Shown here piece after piece: positions 8,110 through 17,728 of a DNA stretch of 64,000 nt. The first letter of the stretch is position 1; every line of letters starts with the position of its first letter. The stretch is from an uncultured Eubacteriales bacterium (GTDB taxonomy: Bacteria; Bacillota; Clostridia; Christensenellales; CAG-138). Under the pieces are notes generated by a model. The model was not told the DNA's origin, searched no databases, and worked only from the letters and a program-made list of their open reading frames with translations. A program made the translations under genes and the position numbers. The stretch is taken from assembly GCA_900549955.1 (NCBI GenBank), contig URQH01000002.1, positions 73,954 to 137,953 on the forward strand. Direction: 5' to 3'.

Positions 8110-8787
8110 TTACTGTTGTTCGAACTTATAGCCGACACCCCATACGGTCTTGAGCTGCCACTGGTGATTGTCCCCCAGCTTCTCGCGGATCCGCTTGACA
8201 TGGACATCAACCGTGCGGGAATCGCCAAAGAAGTCAAACCCCCAGACCTGCTCGAGCAGCTGCTCCCGCGTGAACACCTTGCCTGCATGCGACGCAAGGA
8301 AATACAGCAGCTCGATCTCCTTGGGCGGCATCTCCAGCTGGCGGCCGTCGAGCAGTACCGCATAGTTTTCCAGCGAGACGGACAGGCCGTCGAGCTGGAT
8401 CGTACGCTCCGGCTCCACCGGCGCGCTTCTGCGCAACACGGCCTTGATGCGCGCGATCAGCTCCTTTGCGTCGAACGGCTTTGCAATATAGTCGTCAGCG
8501 CCCAGTTCGAGCCCCTGCACGCGGTCCCCCGTATCTCCCTTTGCCGTGAGCATGATGACGGGCGTTTCGCTTTCCATGCGGATGTCGTGCAGCACGGACC
8601 AGCCATCCCGTCCCGGCAACATCACATCCAGCACCACCAGCGCCGGACGCGTCTCGTGAAAGGCGGCGAGCGCCATCCCGCCATCCGCGCAGGTAGCCAC
8701 CTGAAAGCCGGCCTTTTTGAGATACAATTCTATGATGGCCAGTATATTTCGGTCATCATCAATGACCAAAATGGTACCGTTTTCCAT
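8110..8787 (-). CDS. OmpR/PhoB-family response regulator
   Basis: A DNA-binding regulator of 225 residues. The receiver domain (about 5-115) has the acidic pair DDD near the start, the phosphorylated Asp in VVLDVMLPG and the conserved Lys in YIAKPFD. The winged-helix domain (about 130-223) ends in the usual VWGVGYKFE. The ATG at 8787 has a GGAGG ribosome site, and a good promoter lies upstream, so this gene starts the regulator-kinase-HtrA operon. It may be WalR- or CssR-like; orthology cannot be fixed from this sequence. Confidence 0.93.
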   Translation of the reverse strand: MENGTILVIDDDRNILAIIELYLKKAGFQVATCADGGMALAAFHETRPALVVLDVMLPGRDGWSVLHDIRMESETPVIMLTAKGDTGDRVQGLELGADDYIAKPFDAKELIARIKAVLRRSAPVEPERTIQLDGLSVSLENYAVLLDGRQLEMPPKEIELLYFLASHAGKVFTREQLLEQVWGFDFFGDSRTVDVHVKRIREKLGDNHQWQLKTVWGVGYKFEQQ

Positions 8788-8841
8788 GTATCACACCTCC
8801 GGAAGTTTGCGGGTCTGCATACCTCCCCGCATATATGTTGC

Positions 8842-8871
8842 ATTATACCACAGAACGCAGCATTTGTCCAA
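8842..8871 (-). promoter_or_regulatory. Sigma-A promoter of the regulator-kinase-htrA operon
   Basis: On the minus strand, TTGGAC (8866-8871), 18 bases, and a perfect TATAAT (8842-8847), about 55 bases before the ATG. Confidence 0.65.
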
Positions 8872-8931
8872 CCGCACCGCCACGGGCGGCATCCTGGCCG
8901 TTTCAGGCCGGGGTATTTCCCCCACCGGGCT

Positions 8932-11280
8932 TCATTTTAACGTGACAACCGTCACGCCGGCGTCCCCTTCGCCATAGGCGCCGAGCCGATACGATTTCAC
9001 GCGCGGATGCGTCTTGAGAAACGCCTGCACCCCAGCACGCAGCGCGCCCGTGCCCTTGCCATGGATGATGGAAAACTCCTTGACGCCCGTAATCATCGCG
9101 TCGTCGATAAACCGGTCGATCTCCACGGTCGCCTCGTCCACCATCTTACCGCGCAGATCCAGCTCAAGAAAACTACGGGCAGGCTCCGAAAGCTTGACCT
9201 GAAACGCCGCCTTTGGCTTTTCGGGCTTGGTCGCCGCCGGGCGCAGATCGGACAGCTTGACGGTCATCTTCATGGCGCCGGCCTGCACGAGCACCTCCTG
9301 GCGTGCATCCGGCGCTTTCAGCACGGATGCGTCCCTTCCAATGGTCAGCACATGCACGAGATCGCCCGGGCGGACGGTCTTGGGAGCCTCGCCCTCGGCA
9401 AGACGGCGCTCGGTCTCGCCCGCCAGCCGGGCTTCGCCGGCGCGCATGGCATCTCTCGCCTGCTGCACGGCACGCTCCAGAGAGCGGGAATCCGCTACCT
9501 TCAGCGAACGCAAACCGGCAATGAGCGTTTCCATCTCCTGCCGCGTCTGCTGTACGAGCTTTTTGGCATCCTCGCGCGCATTCTGCCGCAGCTGTGCCTT
9601 TTCGGACTCCAGCCGCCGCCGCTGTTCCTCAAGTTCCGCACGTACACGCTGCGCTTCCCAGCGATCCTGCTGCGCGGCCTCTCGCGCCGCTTCCGCCTCC
9701 CGGCGCGCCGCCTCCGCGCCCGAAAGCACGTCCTCAAACGCAACGTCACGCTTGAGCAGAAAGTCCCGTGCGCGGTCGATAATGGAAGCCGGCAGGCCAA
9801 GTCGCTCAGAAATCTCGAACGCGTTCGACTTACCCGGAATGCCGATATACAACCGGTAGGTCGGGCACAGGCGATCGACATCAAACTCCATTGACGCGTT
9901 CTGCATCCCCGGGCGGGTCAGCGCAAACGCCTTGATTTCGCTGTAATGCGTCGTGGCCATCGTCAGCGCGCCGCGCTCATACAGGGCCTCCAAAATCGCC
10001 TGGGCGAGTGCGGCGCCCTCGACCGGGTCGGTGCCGGCGCCCAGCTCGTCCAGCAGCACCAGGCTGCCTTCTCCGGCCTGTTCCAGAATCTCCACGGTAT
10101 TGGTCATGTGCGAGGAGAACGTCGACAGGGACTGCTCAATGGACTGCTCGTCGCCAATGTCTGCAAAGACCTCGTCAAAGACGGACAGCTCCGTGCGCGC
10201 ATCCGCCGGCACGAACATGCCGGACATGGCCATGAGCGCAAACAGGCCAACGGTCTTGAGTGTGACCGTCTTGCCGCCGGTGTTGGGCCCAGTGATGATC
10301 AGCGTGCGGAAATCCGTGCCAAGCCATACGTCGACCGGCACGACGCTGTCCGCCGGCAGCAGCGGGTGCCGGCCCTCGACGATGTGAAAGCGCCGGTCGG
10401 CATGCAGCTTCGGGCGGACGGCACGCATGTCGCGGGCGAGTATGGCGCGCGCAAAGATCACATCCAGCGCGCCCAGCAGGTTCAGGCTGGCATGCAGCTC
10501 CTCCGCTACGGGATCGACCAGCGCGGTCAACCCGGCGAGGATGCGCCCGATCTCCACCTGCTCCTGCGCCTGCAACTGGCGCAGCTCGTTGCCCAGCTCC
10601 ACCGCCGCGGACGGCTCAATGAACAGCGTGGCGCCGCTGCCGCTCTGATCGTGCACCAGGCCTGCGACCTGCGCCCGATGCTCCGCCTTGACCGGCAGCG
10701 CAAACCGCCCGTTGCGCACCGTGATGATCGGCTCCTGCAAAAATTTCTGATAGACGGGGCTCTTGATCATTGCGTTCAGCTTGTCCCGCATGCGCTCGTT
10801 GGTGATGCGAACCTGGCGGCGAATGCGCGCCAGTTCCGGAGAAGCATTGTCCGCAAGCTCATCTTCCGAAAGGATGCAACGGCCAATCTCCTCCTCAATG
10901 GAGCGGTGCGAACACAGCCGGTTAGCCATGGCGGAGAGCAGCCCCGGCGTCTCGCCGCCATGCAGCGTTTCCCGCGCCTTTCTCGCCACACGCAGGCACT
11001 GCGCGCAGGCGAGCAGCTCGCCCATGGTCAGCGCATGGGCGGCATGGATGCGCACCAGCAGGTCCCGGATATCCGGAAACCCCTCTACCGGTGTACGGCC
11101 TGTGCGCCGGTAGATTGCGTCGGCCTCCTCCGTCTGCTGCAACAGCCGCTCCGCCTCCTGCAAATCGCTCACCGGTTGCAGGGCAAACGACGCCTCCCGC
11201 CCAACCTCCGAGGCCAGATGGGTGCGAAGCCTGTCACAAATCTTATCGTATTCCAGTATGGTCAGCGCCCGTTGATTCAT
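8932..11280 (-). CDS. mutS2: Endonuclease MutS2
   Basis: A 782-residue MutS-family ATPase with a C-terminal Smr nuclease domain. MutS2 suppresses homologous recombination and, in B. subtilis, also splits collided ribosomes (RqcU). Visible parts: clamp and lever helices, Walker A ITGPNTGGKTVTLKT near residue 330, Walker B LVLLDELGAGTDP, a long Arg/Glu/Ala coiled coil (about 515-620), and Smr motifs LDLRGKMVDEA and HGKGTGALR. There is no mismatch-recognition domain, which distinguishes it from MutS. It is transcribed alone from its own promoter. Confidence 0.96.
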   Translation of the reverse strand: MNQRALTILEYDKICDRLRTHLASEVGREASFALQPVSDLQEAERLLQQTEEADAIYRRTGRTPVEGFPDIRDLLVRIHAAHALTMGELLACAQCLRVARKARETLHGGETPGLLSAMANRLCSHRSIEEEIGRCILSEDELADNASPELARIRRQVRITNERMRDKLNAMIKSPVYQKFLQEPIITVRNGRFALPVKAEHRAQVAGLVHDQSGSGATLFIEPSAAVELGNELRQLQAQEQVEIGRILAGLTALVDPVAEELHASLNLLGALDVIFARAILARDMRAVRPKLHADRRFHIVEGRHPLLPADSVVPVDVWLGTDFRTLIITGPNTGGKTVTLKTVGLFALMAMSGMFVPADARTELSVFDEVFADIGDEQSIEQSLSTFSSHMTNTVEILEQAGEGSLVLLDELGAGTDPVEGAALAQAILEALYERGALTMATTHYSEIKAFALTRPGMQNASMEFDVDRLCPTYRLYIGIPGKSNAFEISERLGLPASIIDRARDFLLKRDVAFEDVLSGAEAARREAEAAREAAQQDRWEAQRVRAELEEQRRRLESEKAQLRQNAREDAKKLVQQTRQEMETLIAGLRSLKVADSRSLERAVQQARDAMRAGEARLAGETERRLAEGEAPKTVRPGDLVHVLTIGRDASVLKAPDARQEVLVQAGAMKMTVKLSDLRPAATKPEKPKAAFQVKLSEPARSFLELDLRGKMVDEATVEIDRFIDDAMITGVKEFSIIHGKGTGALRAGVQAFLKTHPRVKSYRLGAYGEGDAGVTVVTLK

Positions 11281-11360
11281 AGGTCCCTCCCAGGACGATC
11301 GGCTCTTTGCCGCCGGAACATCGCGGCACGCCGCATGTGCCCGCCGCTTTTGGCGTGTCT

Positions 11361-11389
11361 ATCTTACCACGCGGGGCCAAAAGCGTCAA
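11361..11389 (-). promoter_or_regulatory. Sigma-A promoter of mutS2
   Basis: On the minus strand, TTGACG (11384-11389), a 17-base spacer and TAAGAT (11361-11366), directly after the terminator of the upstream channel gene. Confidence 0.65.
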
Positions 11390-11397
11390 ACCGCGTC

Positions 11398-11431
11398 CAA
11401 AAGCAAAGGCCGCCCCCCTGCAGGGGGCGGC
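11398..11431 (-). terminator. Intrinsic terminator after the mscS-type gene
   Basis: A GC-only stem of nine base pairs (GCCGCCCCC with its complement, loop of five) is followed on minus by CTTTGCTTTTGG, a T-rich but interrupted tail. Confidence 0.7.
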
Positions 11432-11450
11432 GGCAAAAGCGCAAACGCGT

Positions 11451-12275
11451 TTACTGCGGCGGCAGAATGTCCAGCCTGGCGCGTGCCAGGGAGATGCCAT
11501 TCTGCTCCAGCGTCTCCTTGGCCCGCACGCGCAGGTCATACGTCACGTCCAGCAGCTCGGTCCGCGCGCACCACGCCCAGATCGTGTAGGTCTGCACGCC
11601 GCCCAGCAGGTCCGTCAGCGCGGCCTGCGGCGCCGGGTCCTGTAGCACCCGCTCATCGGCAGCGGCTGCCTGCTCCAGCAGCTTGCACACGAGGCGGGAG
11701 TCTGCCGCATAGGCCACCGGCAGCTGCACCTCTGCGCGCCGCGTCTCCTCCGTGGACGAATTGACCAGCGTGGAATTGGATATCACGCCATTGGGGAACA
11801 CCACCGTGCGGTTGTCCGGCGTCAAAATGGAGGTAAAATAGATGTTGATATCCTGCACCGTACCGGCCTCGCCGTTCACGGTGATATAGTCGCCAAGGCC
11901 AAAGGGCTTGAACAGGATGATGAGCAATCCGCCGGCCAGGTTGGAAAAGCTGTTCTGCAGCGCCAGGCCGATGGCCAGTGCCGCCGAGCTGAGCATCGCC
12001 ACCACGGACGACGTATTGGCGCCCATCAGGATGATAAACAGAATGACAATCAGGATCCGAAGGCCAATCCCTACGGCGCTCGCCAGAAACGAGCGCATTG
12101 TGGGCGACAGCGGATCGGACACCTTGGAAGCCCGCTTTCCCTGTCTGGTACGGATGTGCCGCGCAACCCACTTGGCGATACGGAAGCCAACAAACAGCAG
12201 CACCGCGCCCGCGAGGATGCGCAGGCCGAACTTCATGACAAAATCCCAGACTTCTTCCCAAAATGTTGGTTTCAC
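11451..12275 (-). CDS. Small-conductance mechanosensitive channel family protein (MscS)
   Basis: An integral membrane channel of 274 residues expected to release solutes when membrane tension rises. Membrane helices lie at about 13-35, 60-85 and 90-120. The third is the Gly/Ala-rich pore helix (SSAALAIGLALQNSFSN), which matches the MscS pore pattern, followed by GLLIILFKPFGLGDYITVNG, the usual start of the beta domain. The start is a GTG at 12275 behind GGGAG. It resembles the YkuT-type short MscS proteins. It is 18 bases downstream of a beta-propeller gene and is probably co-transcribed with that pair. Confidence 0.92.
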   Translation of the reverse strand: MKPTFWEEVWDFVMKFGLRILAGAVLLFVGFRIAKWVARHIRTRQGKRASKVSDPLSPTMRSFLASAVGIGLRILIVILFIILMGANTSSVVAMLSSAALAIGLALQNSFSNLAGGLLIILFKPFGLGDYITVNGEAGTVQDINIYFTSILTPDNRTVVFPNGVISNSTLVNSSTEETRRAEVQLPVAYAADSRLVCKLLEQAAAADERVLQDPAPQAALTDLLGGVQTYTIWAWCARTELLDVTYDLRVRAKETLEQNGISLARARLDILPPQ

Positions 12276-12293
12276 AGTTGATCTCCCGTTGCT

Positions 12294-14114
12294 TTATGCG
12301 ATCTTGACGCAGATGATCTTGGCACTCTCCTGACTGCCGCCCTTGCCGCGCGTCCCCACGACCAGGTAATTGTTGAATACGGCGGGCGTAGAGTCGATCC
12401 GGGACCCGAGGTCCAGAGAATACAGCAGCGCAGAGGTACTTGCGTCATACAACTTCACCATGCCCGCGCGGTCGCACTGGATCAGGTACGCGCTGTCGTT
12501 TTCATCGTATACGACGACGGGCGAAGACCAGTAGTCCCCCGCGCCTGCATCTTCAATGCTCCACGCAACTTCTCCGGTGGTCTTGTCATATGCGACGATA
12601 CGCCCGCCCAGCGAATTGCCGCCGGTACCGGTCGGCGCCTCCGGGTCCACCACGTCGTCCACGGCGGGCTCGCTCGTCATCACGGCCAGGTCCATCGCGT
12701 AGATAACCAGATTGGAAATGTTGCCGCGCCCCACGTGCGGCGTCGCCAGCGTCCCGCCGTTGTTGCTTGCGTCCCCGGTGGAAGCAGCCCATTGTTTTTG
12801 CCAGACCACTTCGCCTGTCAGGCCGTTGATCTTCTTGTGCCAGGAATATCCAAATCCCTCGCCCAACTCGCCCACAGAAGTATTGGCCTGGCTCGCCGTA
12901 TACAGATAGATCGTGCCGTCGTCATAGCTCTCCTCGATCACGACGGTAGCGTCCGCATCCTCGCCCACGTCCGTAACAAACAGCAGGTCGTAGGTGTTAG
13001 CATCGACACACTGTAGCCTGCCGCCATTGTCGGTAAAATACAGATAGTTGCGAAAGGCGGCCACCGAGCTTTCCACGCCATACCAGCGGCTGTTGGCTGC
13101 ATCGCTCTTCGAGTATCCGGCGCCTTCATAGCGATACTTGACCAGTCGCTCGGGGTTGATGGATACCGTGCCTGCCGCCGCATCAAACTGCGTATTCAGC
13201 TTGCTCGAATACAAGACGCCGTTTTCACCGGCATAAAACAACGTGTCGTTTGAGATGAGCGGGCTGCCGTCGTATGCCTGCCACCCGCGTTCGCCAAAAT
13301 AGTCATACCCGCCAAAACGATGGATCTCCTCGTTTGTAATGAGCGAATAGACCCGGATGTAGGCGACAGAAAGGCCGTTTTCATTTTCCACCGGGATCCC
13401 CTGGCCGACATACAACAGCGGGTATCCGTTGGGATCGAGGCAGGCCGTCCCCTTCATGACCACGCCCACGTTGATCGGGTCGCGCGTGCGCGCGCCGGAC
13501 TCAAGGTCGTAAAAGTAGATATAACCGTCCATGGCGGGGTAGATAACCTCGACAAACCCCTCCTTGGTCTTGTAGGTTTCCGACACGCCCAGCACCGGGC
13601 GCACCTCATCCGGCCACTGCACGATCAGCGGCTGCCCGGTCCACCCCGTGCCCGTCCAGCTGTCGATCTGTCCGATACGCTCTTCCCAGGCGCGATACAG
13701 GCGCCGCTCAGAGACGACGGTCGTACCATAGGCAAAGGTGTTTCGATAGTTGTTGCCGCCAAAGGTCAACAGCCCGGGCACATCGGTATAGTCTTCGTCC
13801 CTGCCAAAGGAAACGGGGTTGCTGCGGGTATAGGAGTTGGTGTCCCCTCCATTGACCTGCAGCACGGTGGAAAACCCAAGCCGTTCCGGCGCGGCCGCTT
13901 CGCTGCCCACGACGGAAATATTGTCCGGCAGGGGCGGCTTTGGCGTTGCCTCGGCCGGTACCGTTGGCGACGAGCTCGGCAACGGCGTGTTCTCCGCCGC
14001 AGCCTCTCTGGCAGGCGATACAATGGCGCGCACGAGCAGAAAGATCCCGATGCCGATGCCAACCACCGAGAACAGAAACAGGAAAAACCTCGGTTGCATT
14101 CGCCTGCGCGCCAC
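12294..14114 (-). CDS. Membrane-anchored PQQ-type beta-propeller protein, copy 1
   Basis: A 606-residue protein of unknown substrate. A short basic N-terminus (ARRRMQPRFF) precedes one membrane segment (about 10-28), so the bulk should lie outside the cell. A Pro/Thr/Ser linker follows, then repeated blades with aromatic turns such as YDKTTGEVAWSIEDAG and INGLTGEVVWQ, typical of PQQ-binding-like repeat families (not proof that PQQ binds). The start is a GTG at 14114 behind AAAGGAGG. It is a tandem paralogue of the next gene upstream (14127-15938), 12 bases apart, with the same order of parts. Confidence 0.85.
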   Translation of the reverse strand: MARRRMQPRFFLFLFSVVGIGIGIFLLVRAIVSPAREAAAENTPLPSSSPTVPAEATPKPPLPDNISVVGSEAAAPERLGFSTVLQVNGGDTNSYTRSNPVSFGRDEDYTDVPGLLTFGGNNYRNTFAYGTTVVSERRLYRAWEERIGQIDSWTGTGWTGQPLIVQWPDEVRPVLGVSETYKTKEGFVEVIYPAMDGYIYFYDLESGARTRDPINVGVVMKGTACLDPNGYPLLYVGQGIPVENENGLSVAYIRVYSLITNEEIHRFGGYDYFGERGWQAYDGSPLISNDTLFYAGENGVLYSSKLNTQFDAAAGTVSINPERLVKYRYEGAGYSKSDAANSRWYGVESSVAAFRNYLYFTDNGGRLQCVDANTYDLLFVTDVGEDADATVVIEESYDDGTIYLYTASQANTSVGELGEGFGYSWHKKINGLTGEVVWQKQWAASTGDASNNGGTLATPHVGRGNISNLVIYAMDLAVMTSEPAVDDVVDPEAPTGTGGNSLGGRIVAYDKTTGEVAWSIEDAGAGDYWSSPVVVYDENDSAYLIQCDRAGMVKLYDASTSALLYSLDLGSRIDSTPAVFNNYLVVGTRGKGGSQESAKIICVKIA

Positions 14115-14126
14115 AAGACCCCTCCT

Positions 14127-15938
14127 TTAGGAAATGGTTATGCCAAACACGTCCATACCGCGCGTGCCGACGATGATCGTGTTGCCATATACCACCGGCG
14201 ACGCCTCGATGTTGCGCTCTGCATCGAACTTCGACAGCTGCGTACCCGTTCTGCCATCGAGCAGATACACGTTTCCAACGCTGTCGCAAGTGACGATGTA
14301 TGCGTTGCCGGCCGCATCGTAGACTGCCACCGGCGAACTCCACGAATAGCCGTCCGAAGCAAACCGCCACCGTTCGGTGCCCGTGTTTTTGTCGATCGCG
14401 ACCAGGTAGCCGTGATCCACATCCGGCACGCGGGCAAACGGTACGATGACCAGGTCGGAAATGCTGTTCTTGCCCAATACGGCCGTGGCCTGCACGCCGC
14501 CGGACACGCCGGAGCGCGTATACACGTTCATGTCGAACCGCCACACAATTTCGCCCGTAACCGCGTTGATCTTGAACAGCGGCGTCGTGCCATAGCTGTT
14601 TTCGTCTGCCGTAAAGTGCAGCGACGTGCCGACATACAGATATGCCGTGCGGTTGGCTTCGTCCTCTTCCAGCACGATGGATGCATTGGTATCGTCCAGC
14701 ACATCCTGCGCCCAGACCAGCTCCATCGTGTTGAGATTGATGCACTGCATGAAACCGTCGTTCGTGACCAGATAGATGTACTCGCCCCAGACGACCGCGC
14801 TGTCCTCATACCCCATCCAGTACTTCTCCGCCGATGTGCTGCCGACAGAGCTGCGGGACGTATTATAACGGAATTTGACAACCTCGGAGGGCGCCATGGA
14901 GAGCGTCCCGGCCTGTTCGTCATACTGCGTGTTCAGCTTGATGGTGTACAGGATGGCGTTTTCGCCCGGATAGATCAGCGTGTCCGTCTCCGCGTCCACG
15001 AGCGGCGAACTGTCATAGGCGTGCCAGTCGCGGATGGCAAAGCTGTCCTTATATGCGCCAAACGTGTACAGGCAGCTGAAATCGACCAGGCTGTAGATGA
15101 CCGCCCTGACGGTCTTGGCCGGATCGTCCGGATAGTTGTCGCCGGAACCGAGGTACAGGATGGGATACCCGCGCGGGTCAAGGGCGCCGGCGCCCTTGAA
15201 CGGGATGCCGATGTCGAGCGTCGGGCGGGTGGCCTCTCCAGTCGAAATGTCGAAGAAATATACCTTGCCATCCAGGCAGGGAAGGATCCCCTCCACCAGT
15301 CCTTCCTTCTGTTTGGCCCAGTCATACATGTTCATGATCTGCTTGGTGCTCTGCGGCCAGCAGACGACGAGGGGTTGTCCCACCCAGCCGCTGCCGGACC
15401 AGTTGCCGCTGCCGCCGGGCTTGGCCATTTCGCCGATCTCGAAACTCCAGGCCTTGCTCAGCGTCTTGGAAGAGACGTTGGCCGTGCCATAAGCGGCGCC
15501 GCTGCGGTAGTTGTCGCCACGGAACGTGACGATACCATTGACGTTGGTGTAGGGTTCGTCATAATCAAAGAAAATCGGCGTCTCACGCTGATACGACTCG
15601 ACGACCGTACCGTTGACCTCGATGTCCGTGGTATATCCCCAGTTGGCCGGATTGGAGCTGTCCACAGCATGCGGCATGTCAAAGCGCGGCGTGGGCGTGG
15701 GGCTCGGCGTCGGCGTGGGCTCTTGCGTCGGTTCCGGCGTTGGCGTTGCAAACAGGTCGGTCAAAAAACCGCCGTCATTTCCCTGTTGCTGGTCGCCGTC
15801 GCTCTGTCCGTTGCCGGACAGGCCCTTGATGGCCACAATGGCCAGCACCACGACAATTGCAAACAACAGCAGCACGATAAAGAACCGTGGCTGAATGCGC
15901 AGGCGTCTTCTCTTCCTTCTTCTCTGTTGCGTAGCCAT
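14127..15938 (-). CDS. Membrane-anchored PQQ-type beta-propeller protein, copy 2
   Basis: A 603-residue paralogue of the following gene. It has an Arg/Lys-rich N-terminus, a membrane segment (about 21-43), a linker with TPEPTQEPTPTPSPTPTP, then propeller blades (INAVTGEIVWRFD, IDKNTGTERWRFA, LDGRTGTQLSKFD). Both copies share segments such as RGDNYR/GGNNYR, WSGSGWVGQPL/WTGTGWTGQPL and YDEQAGTLS/FDAAAGTVS, so they arose by duplication. The ATG at 15938 has GGGAGGG upstream. A TATAAT with an extended TGT lies at 15989-15994 on minus and may drive the pair plus the MscS gene. Function unknown; it could be a cell-surface scaffold or sensor. Confidence 0.85.
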   Translation of the reverse strand: MATQQRRRKRRRLRIQPRFFIVLLLFAIVVVLAIVAIKGLSGNGQSDGDQQQGNDGGFLTDLFATPTPEPTQEPTPTPSPTPTPRFDMPHAVDSSNPANWGYTTDIEVNGTVVESYQRETPIFFDYDEPYTNVNGIVTFRGDNYRSGAAYGTANVSSKTLSKAWSFEIGEMAKPGGSGNWSGSGWVGQPLVVCWPQSTKQIMNMYDWAKQKEGLVEGILPCLDGKVYFFDISTGEATRPTLDIGIPFKGAGALDPRGYPILYLGSGDNYPDDPAKTVRAVIYSLVDFSCLYTFGAYKDSFAIRDWHAYDSSPLVDAETDTLIYPGENAILYTIKLNTQYDEQAGTLSMAPSEVVKFRYNTSRSSVGSTSAEKYWMGYEDSAVVWGEYIYLVTNDGFMQCINLNTMELVWAQDVLDDTNASIVLEEDEANRTAYLYVGTSLHFTADENSYGTTPLFKINAVTGEIVWRFDMNVYTRSGVSGGVQATAVLGKNSISDLVIVPFARVPDVDHGYLVAIDKNTGTERWRFASDGYSWSSPVAVYDAAGNAYIVTCDSVGNVYLLDGRTGTQLSKFDAERNIEASPVVYGNTIIVGTRGMDVFGITIS

Positions 15939-16034
15939 GATCAGTCGTTCCCTCCCCACGCGCCAGACGCGCGTATAATCATCGTATTATTATAACACGC
16001 GCGCGGGCGCCGTTTGTTGATGATTTGTGAATTC

Positions 16035-17642
16035 TCACGGGCGCGGTGTGCAAAATCTGGAAATGATGCGCTCGGCCGCGCGCATCCCGTCGACAGCCGC
16101 GCTGACGATACCGCCGGCGTATCCCGCCCCCTCCCCAACCGGGTACAAACCCGGCCAGGAAACGGATTCGCCGGTTGCAGAGCGCATAATGCGTACCGGC
16201 GCACTGGTCCTGCTCTCCACGGCGGTCAACACGCCGTCCGGCAGATCAAACCCGCGCAGCTGCGCGGCAAATCCGCGGATGCCGGCCGCCACGCCGGCTG
16301 CCACGGGTTCCGGCAGGCAGGCCCACAAGTTGGCCGGCATGACGCCGGGGCGATACGTGGGCGTGACGGATCCAAAACTGCGCGGCATGTGATGCGACAA
16401 AAAATCATCAATGCGCGATGCAGGCGCGGCATACGTGCCGCCGCCGGCCGAAAACGCCTGCCGTTCGAGCCGTTCGCAAAAGCGTACGCCGTCGAGCGGC
16501 CCGTCGCCAAAGTCTTCCGGGCCAACCTGAACGACAATGGCGGCGTTGGCATTCTGTCCGTCGCGCGCATAGTCACTCATGCCATTGACAACCACCTGTT
16601 GCTCGCCGGAAGAAGAGGTGACCACGTAGCCGCCCGGGCACATGCAAAACGTGTACACCCCACGCGACCCGCTGCGCGCCGTGAGCCGGTATTCCGCCGC
16701 CCCAAGGCGAGGATCTCCGGCAAGCGCCCCATACTGCGCCCGGTCGATCATCGCCTGCGGGTGCTCCACACGCACGCCGACGGCAAACGCCTTCGGTTGC
16801 ATGGCGACCCCTGCATGGAACAACATCCGATACGTGTCGCGCGCTCCCTGGCCAATGGCAAGGACGAGTGCGGCACAGGGGATTCGCTCCTCCCGGCCGC
16901 CGCACTTCACGCGCACGCCGCTGAGGGTGCCGCCGTCCTGCTCCAGGCCGCAAAGCGCGGTGGAAAAGCGGACTTCACCGCCCATTGCCTCGATCTTCTG
17001 CCGCAGATGGGAAACGACGAGCCGCAGGCGATTCGTCCCAATATGCGGCTTGGCCAGGTATGCAATTTCCGCCGGCGCGCCGTGCTCGACGAGCACGCGC
17101 AGCACGCTGGCGGCGCGCGGATCCTTGATGCGCGTCGTCAGTTTCCCGTCGGAAAATGTACCGGCGCCGCCTTCCCCAAACATGACATTGCTCTCCGGAT
17201 CCAACGCCCCGCCGCTCCAGAAGCGCTGCACGTCCGCCGTGCGCTCCGACACGGGCCTGCCTCGCTCGACCACGAGCGGTTGGTATCCCTGCTGCGCCAG
17301 GCAGTATGCCGCAAACAGCCCTGCTGGGCCCAACCCGGCGACCAGTATGCGGCCGCGCGGCTCCTCCGTCCCCTGCGCCACCGGCGCCGGCACTTCCGGC
17401 GCAAACCTGCGAATGCCGGCATCTCCCCTTTGGAGAACGCGAATTTCCTGCGCCGGCGCAAGCGTTACGGCCACTTGCAGTTGAAAGTGAATGTCCTGTT
17501 TTTTTCGCGCATCGAGTGATTTGCGCAAGATTGTAATCGCGCAAACTGCATGCGCTGGAACGCGCAGCCTGGCTGCAGCCAGTGTGGGCAGCTCCTCCTC
17601 CGGCGTTCCCAGGGGTGCGCGAAAATCGGTCACAAGCGGCAT
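16035..17642 (-). CDS. FAD-dependent oxidoreductase of the COG2509 type
   Basis: A 535-residue flavoprotein. The N-terminal segment (about 1-65) is the extra domain of this family, with a SLDARKKQDIHF motif. An FAD-binding GxGxxG follows as VAGLGPAGLFAAYCLAQQG near residue 103, and a second conserved block reads LVLAIGQGARDTY. The family is widespread in Firmicutes but its substrate is unknown. The ATG at 17642 was preferred to longer options because GGGAG sits just upstream and the family N-terminus begins at MPLVTDF. It is a single gene between the cdaR terminator and the beta-propeller operon. Confidence 0.85.
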   Translation of the reverse strand: MPLVTDFRAPLGTPEEELPTLAAARLRVPAHAVCAITILRKSLDARKKQDIHFQLQVAVTLAPAQEIRVLQRGDAGIRRFAPEVPAPVAQGTEEPRGRILVAGLGPAGLFAAYCLAQQGYQPLVVERGRPVSERTADVQRFWSGGALDPESNVMFGEGGAGTFSDGKLTTRIKDPRAASVLRVLVEHGAPAEIAYLAKPHIGTNRLRLVVSHLRQKIEAMGGEVRFSTALCGLEQDGGTLSGVRVKCGGREERIPCAALVLAIGQGARDTYRMLFHAGVAMQPKAFAVGVRVEHPQAMIDRAQYGALAGDPRLGAAEYRLTARSGSRGVYTFCMCPGGYVVTSSSGEQQVVVNGMSDYARDGQNANAAIVVQVGPEDFGDGPLDGVRFCERLERQAFSAGGGTYAAPASRIDDFLSHHMPRSFGSVTPTYRPGVMPANLWACLPEPVAAGVAAGIRGFAAQLRGFDLPDGVLTAVESRTSAPVRIMRSATGESVSWPGLYPVGEGAGYAGGIVSAAVDGMRAAERIISRFCTPRP

Positions 17643-17671
17643 ATTTTTTTCTCCCATCCTTATGTGGAATG

Positions 17672-17698
17672 AAAACGGGGCAACCGAGTGTTGCCCCG
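17672..17698 (-). terminator. Intrinsic terminator after cdaR
   Basis: A nine base pair stem (CGGGGCAAC and its complement, loop of five) is followed on the minus strand by TTTTC. It closes the cdaA-cdaR unit. Confidence 0.8.
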
Positions 17699-17728
17699 CA
17701 TGGCAATGGATTTGCATATGCCGACGCT

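Noticed and set aside
13320..15995. An 891-codon open frame opposite the beta-propeller genes
   Set aside because: Antisense shadow; its product is His/Arg/Asp rich with no domain, while both sense proteins have clear repeats.
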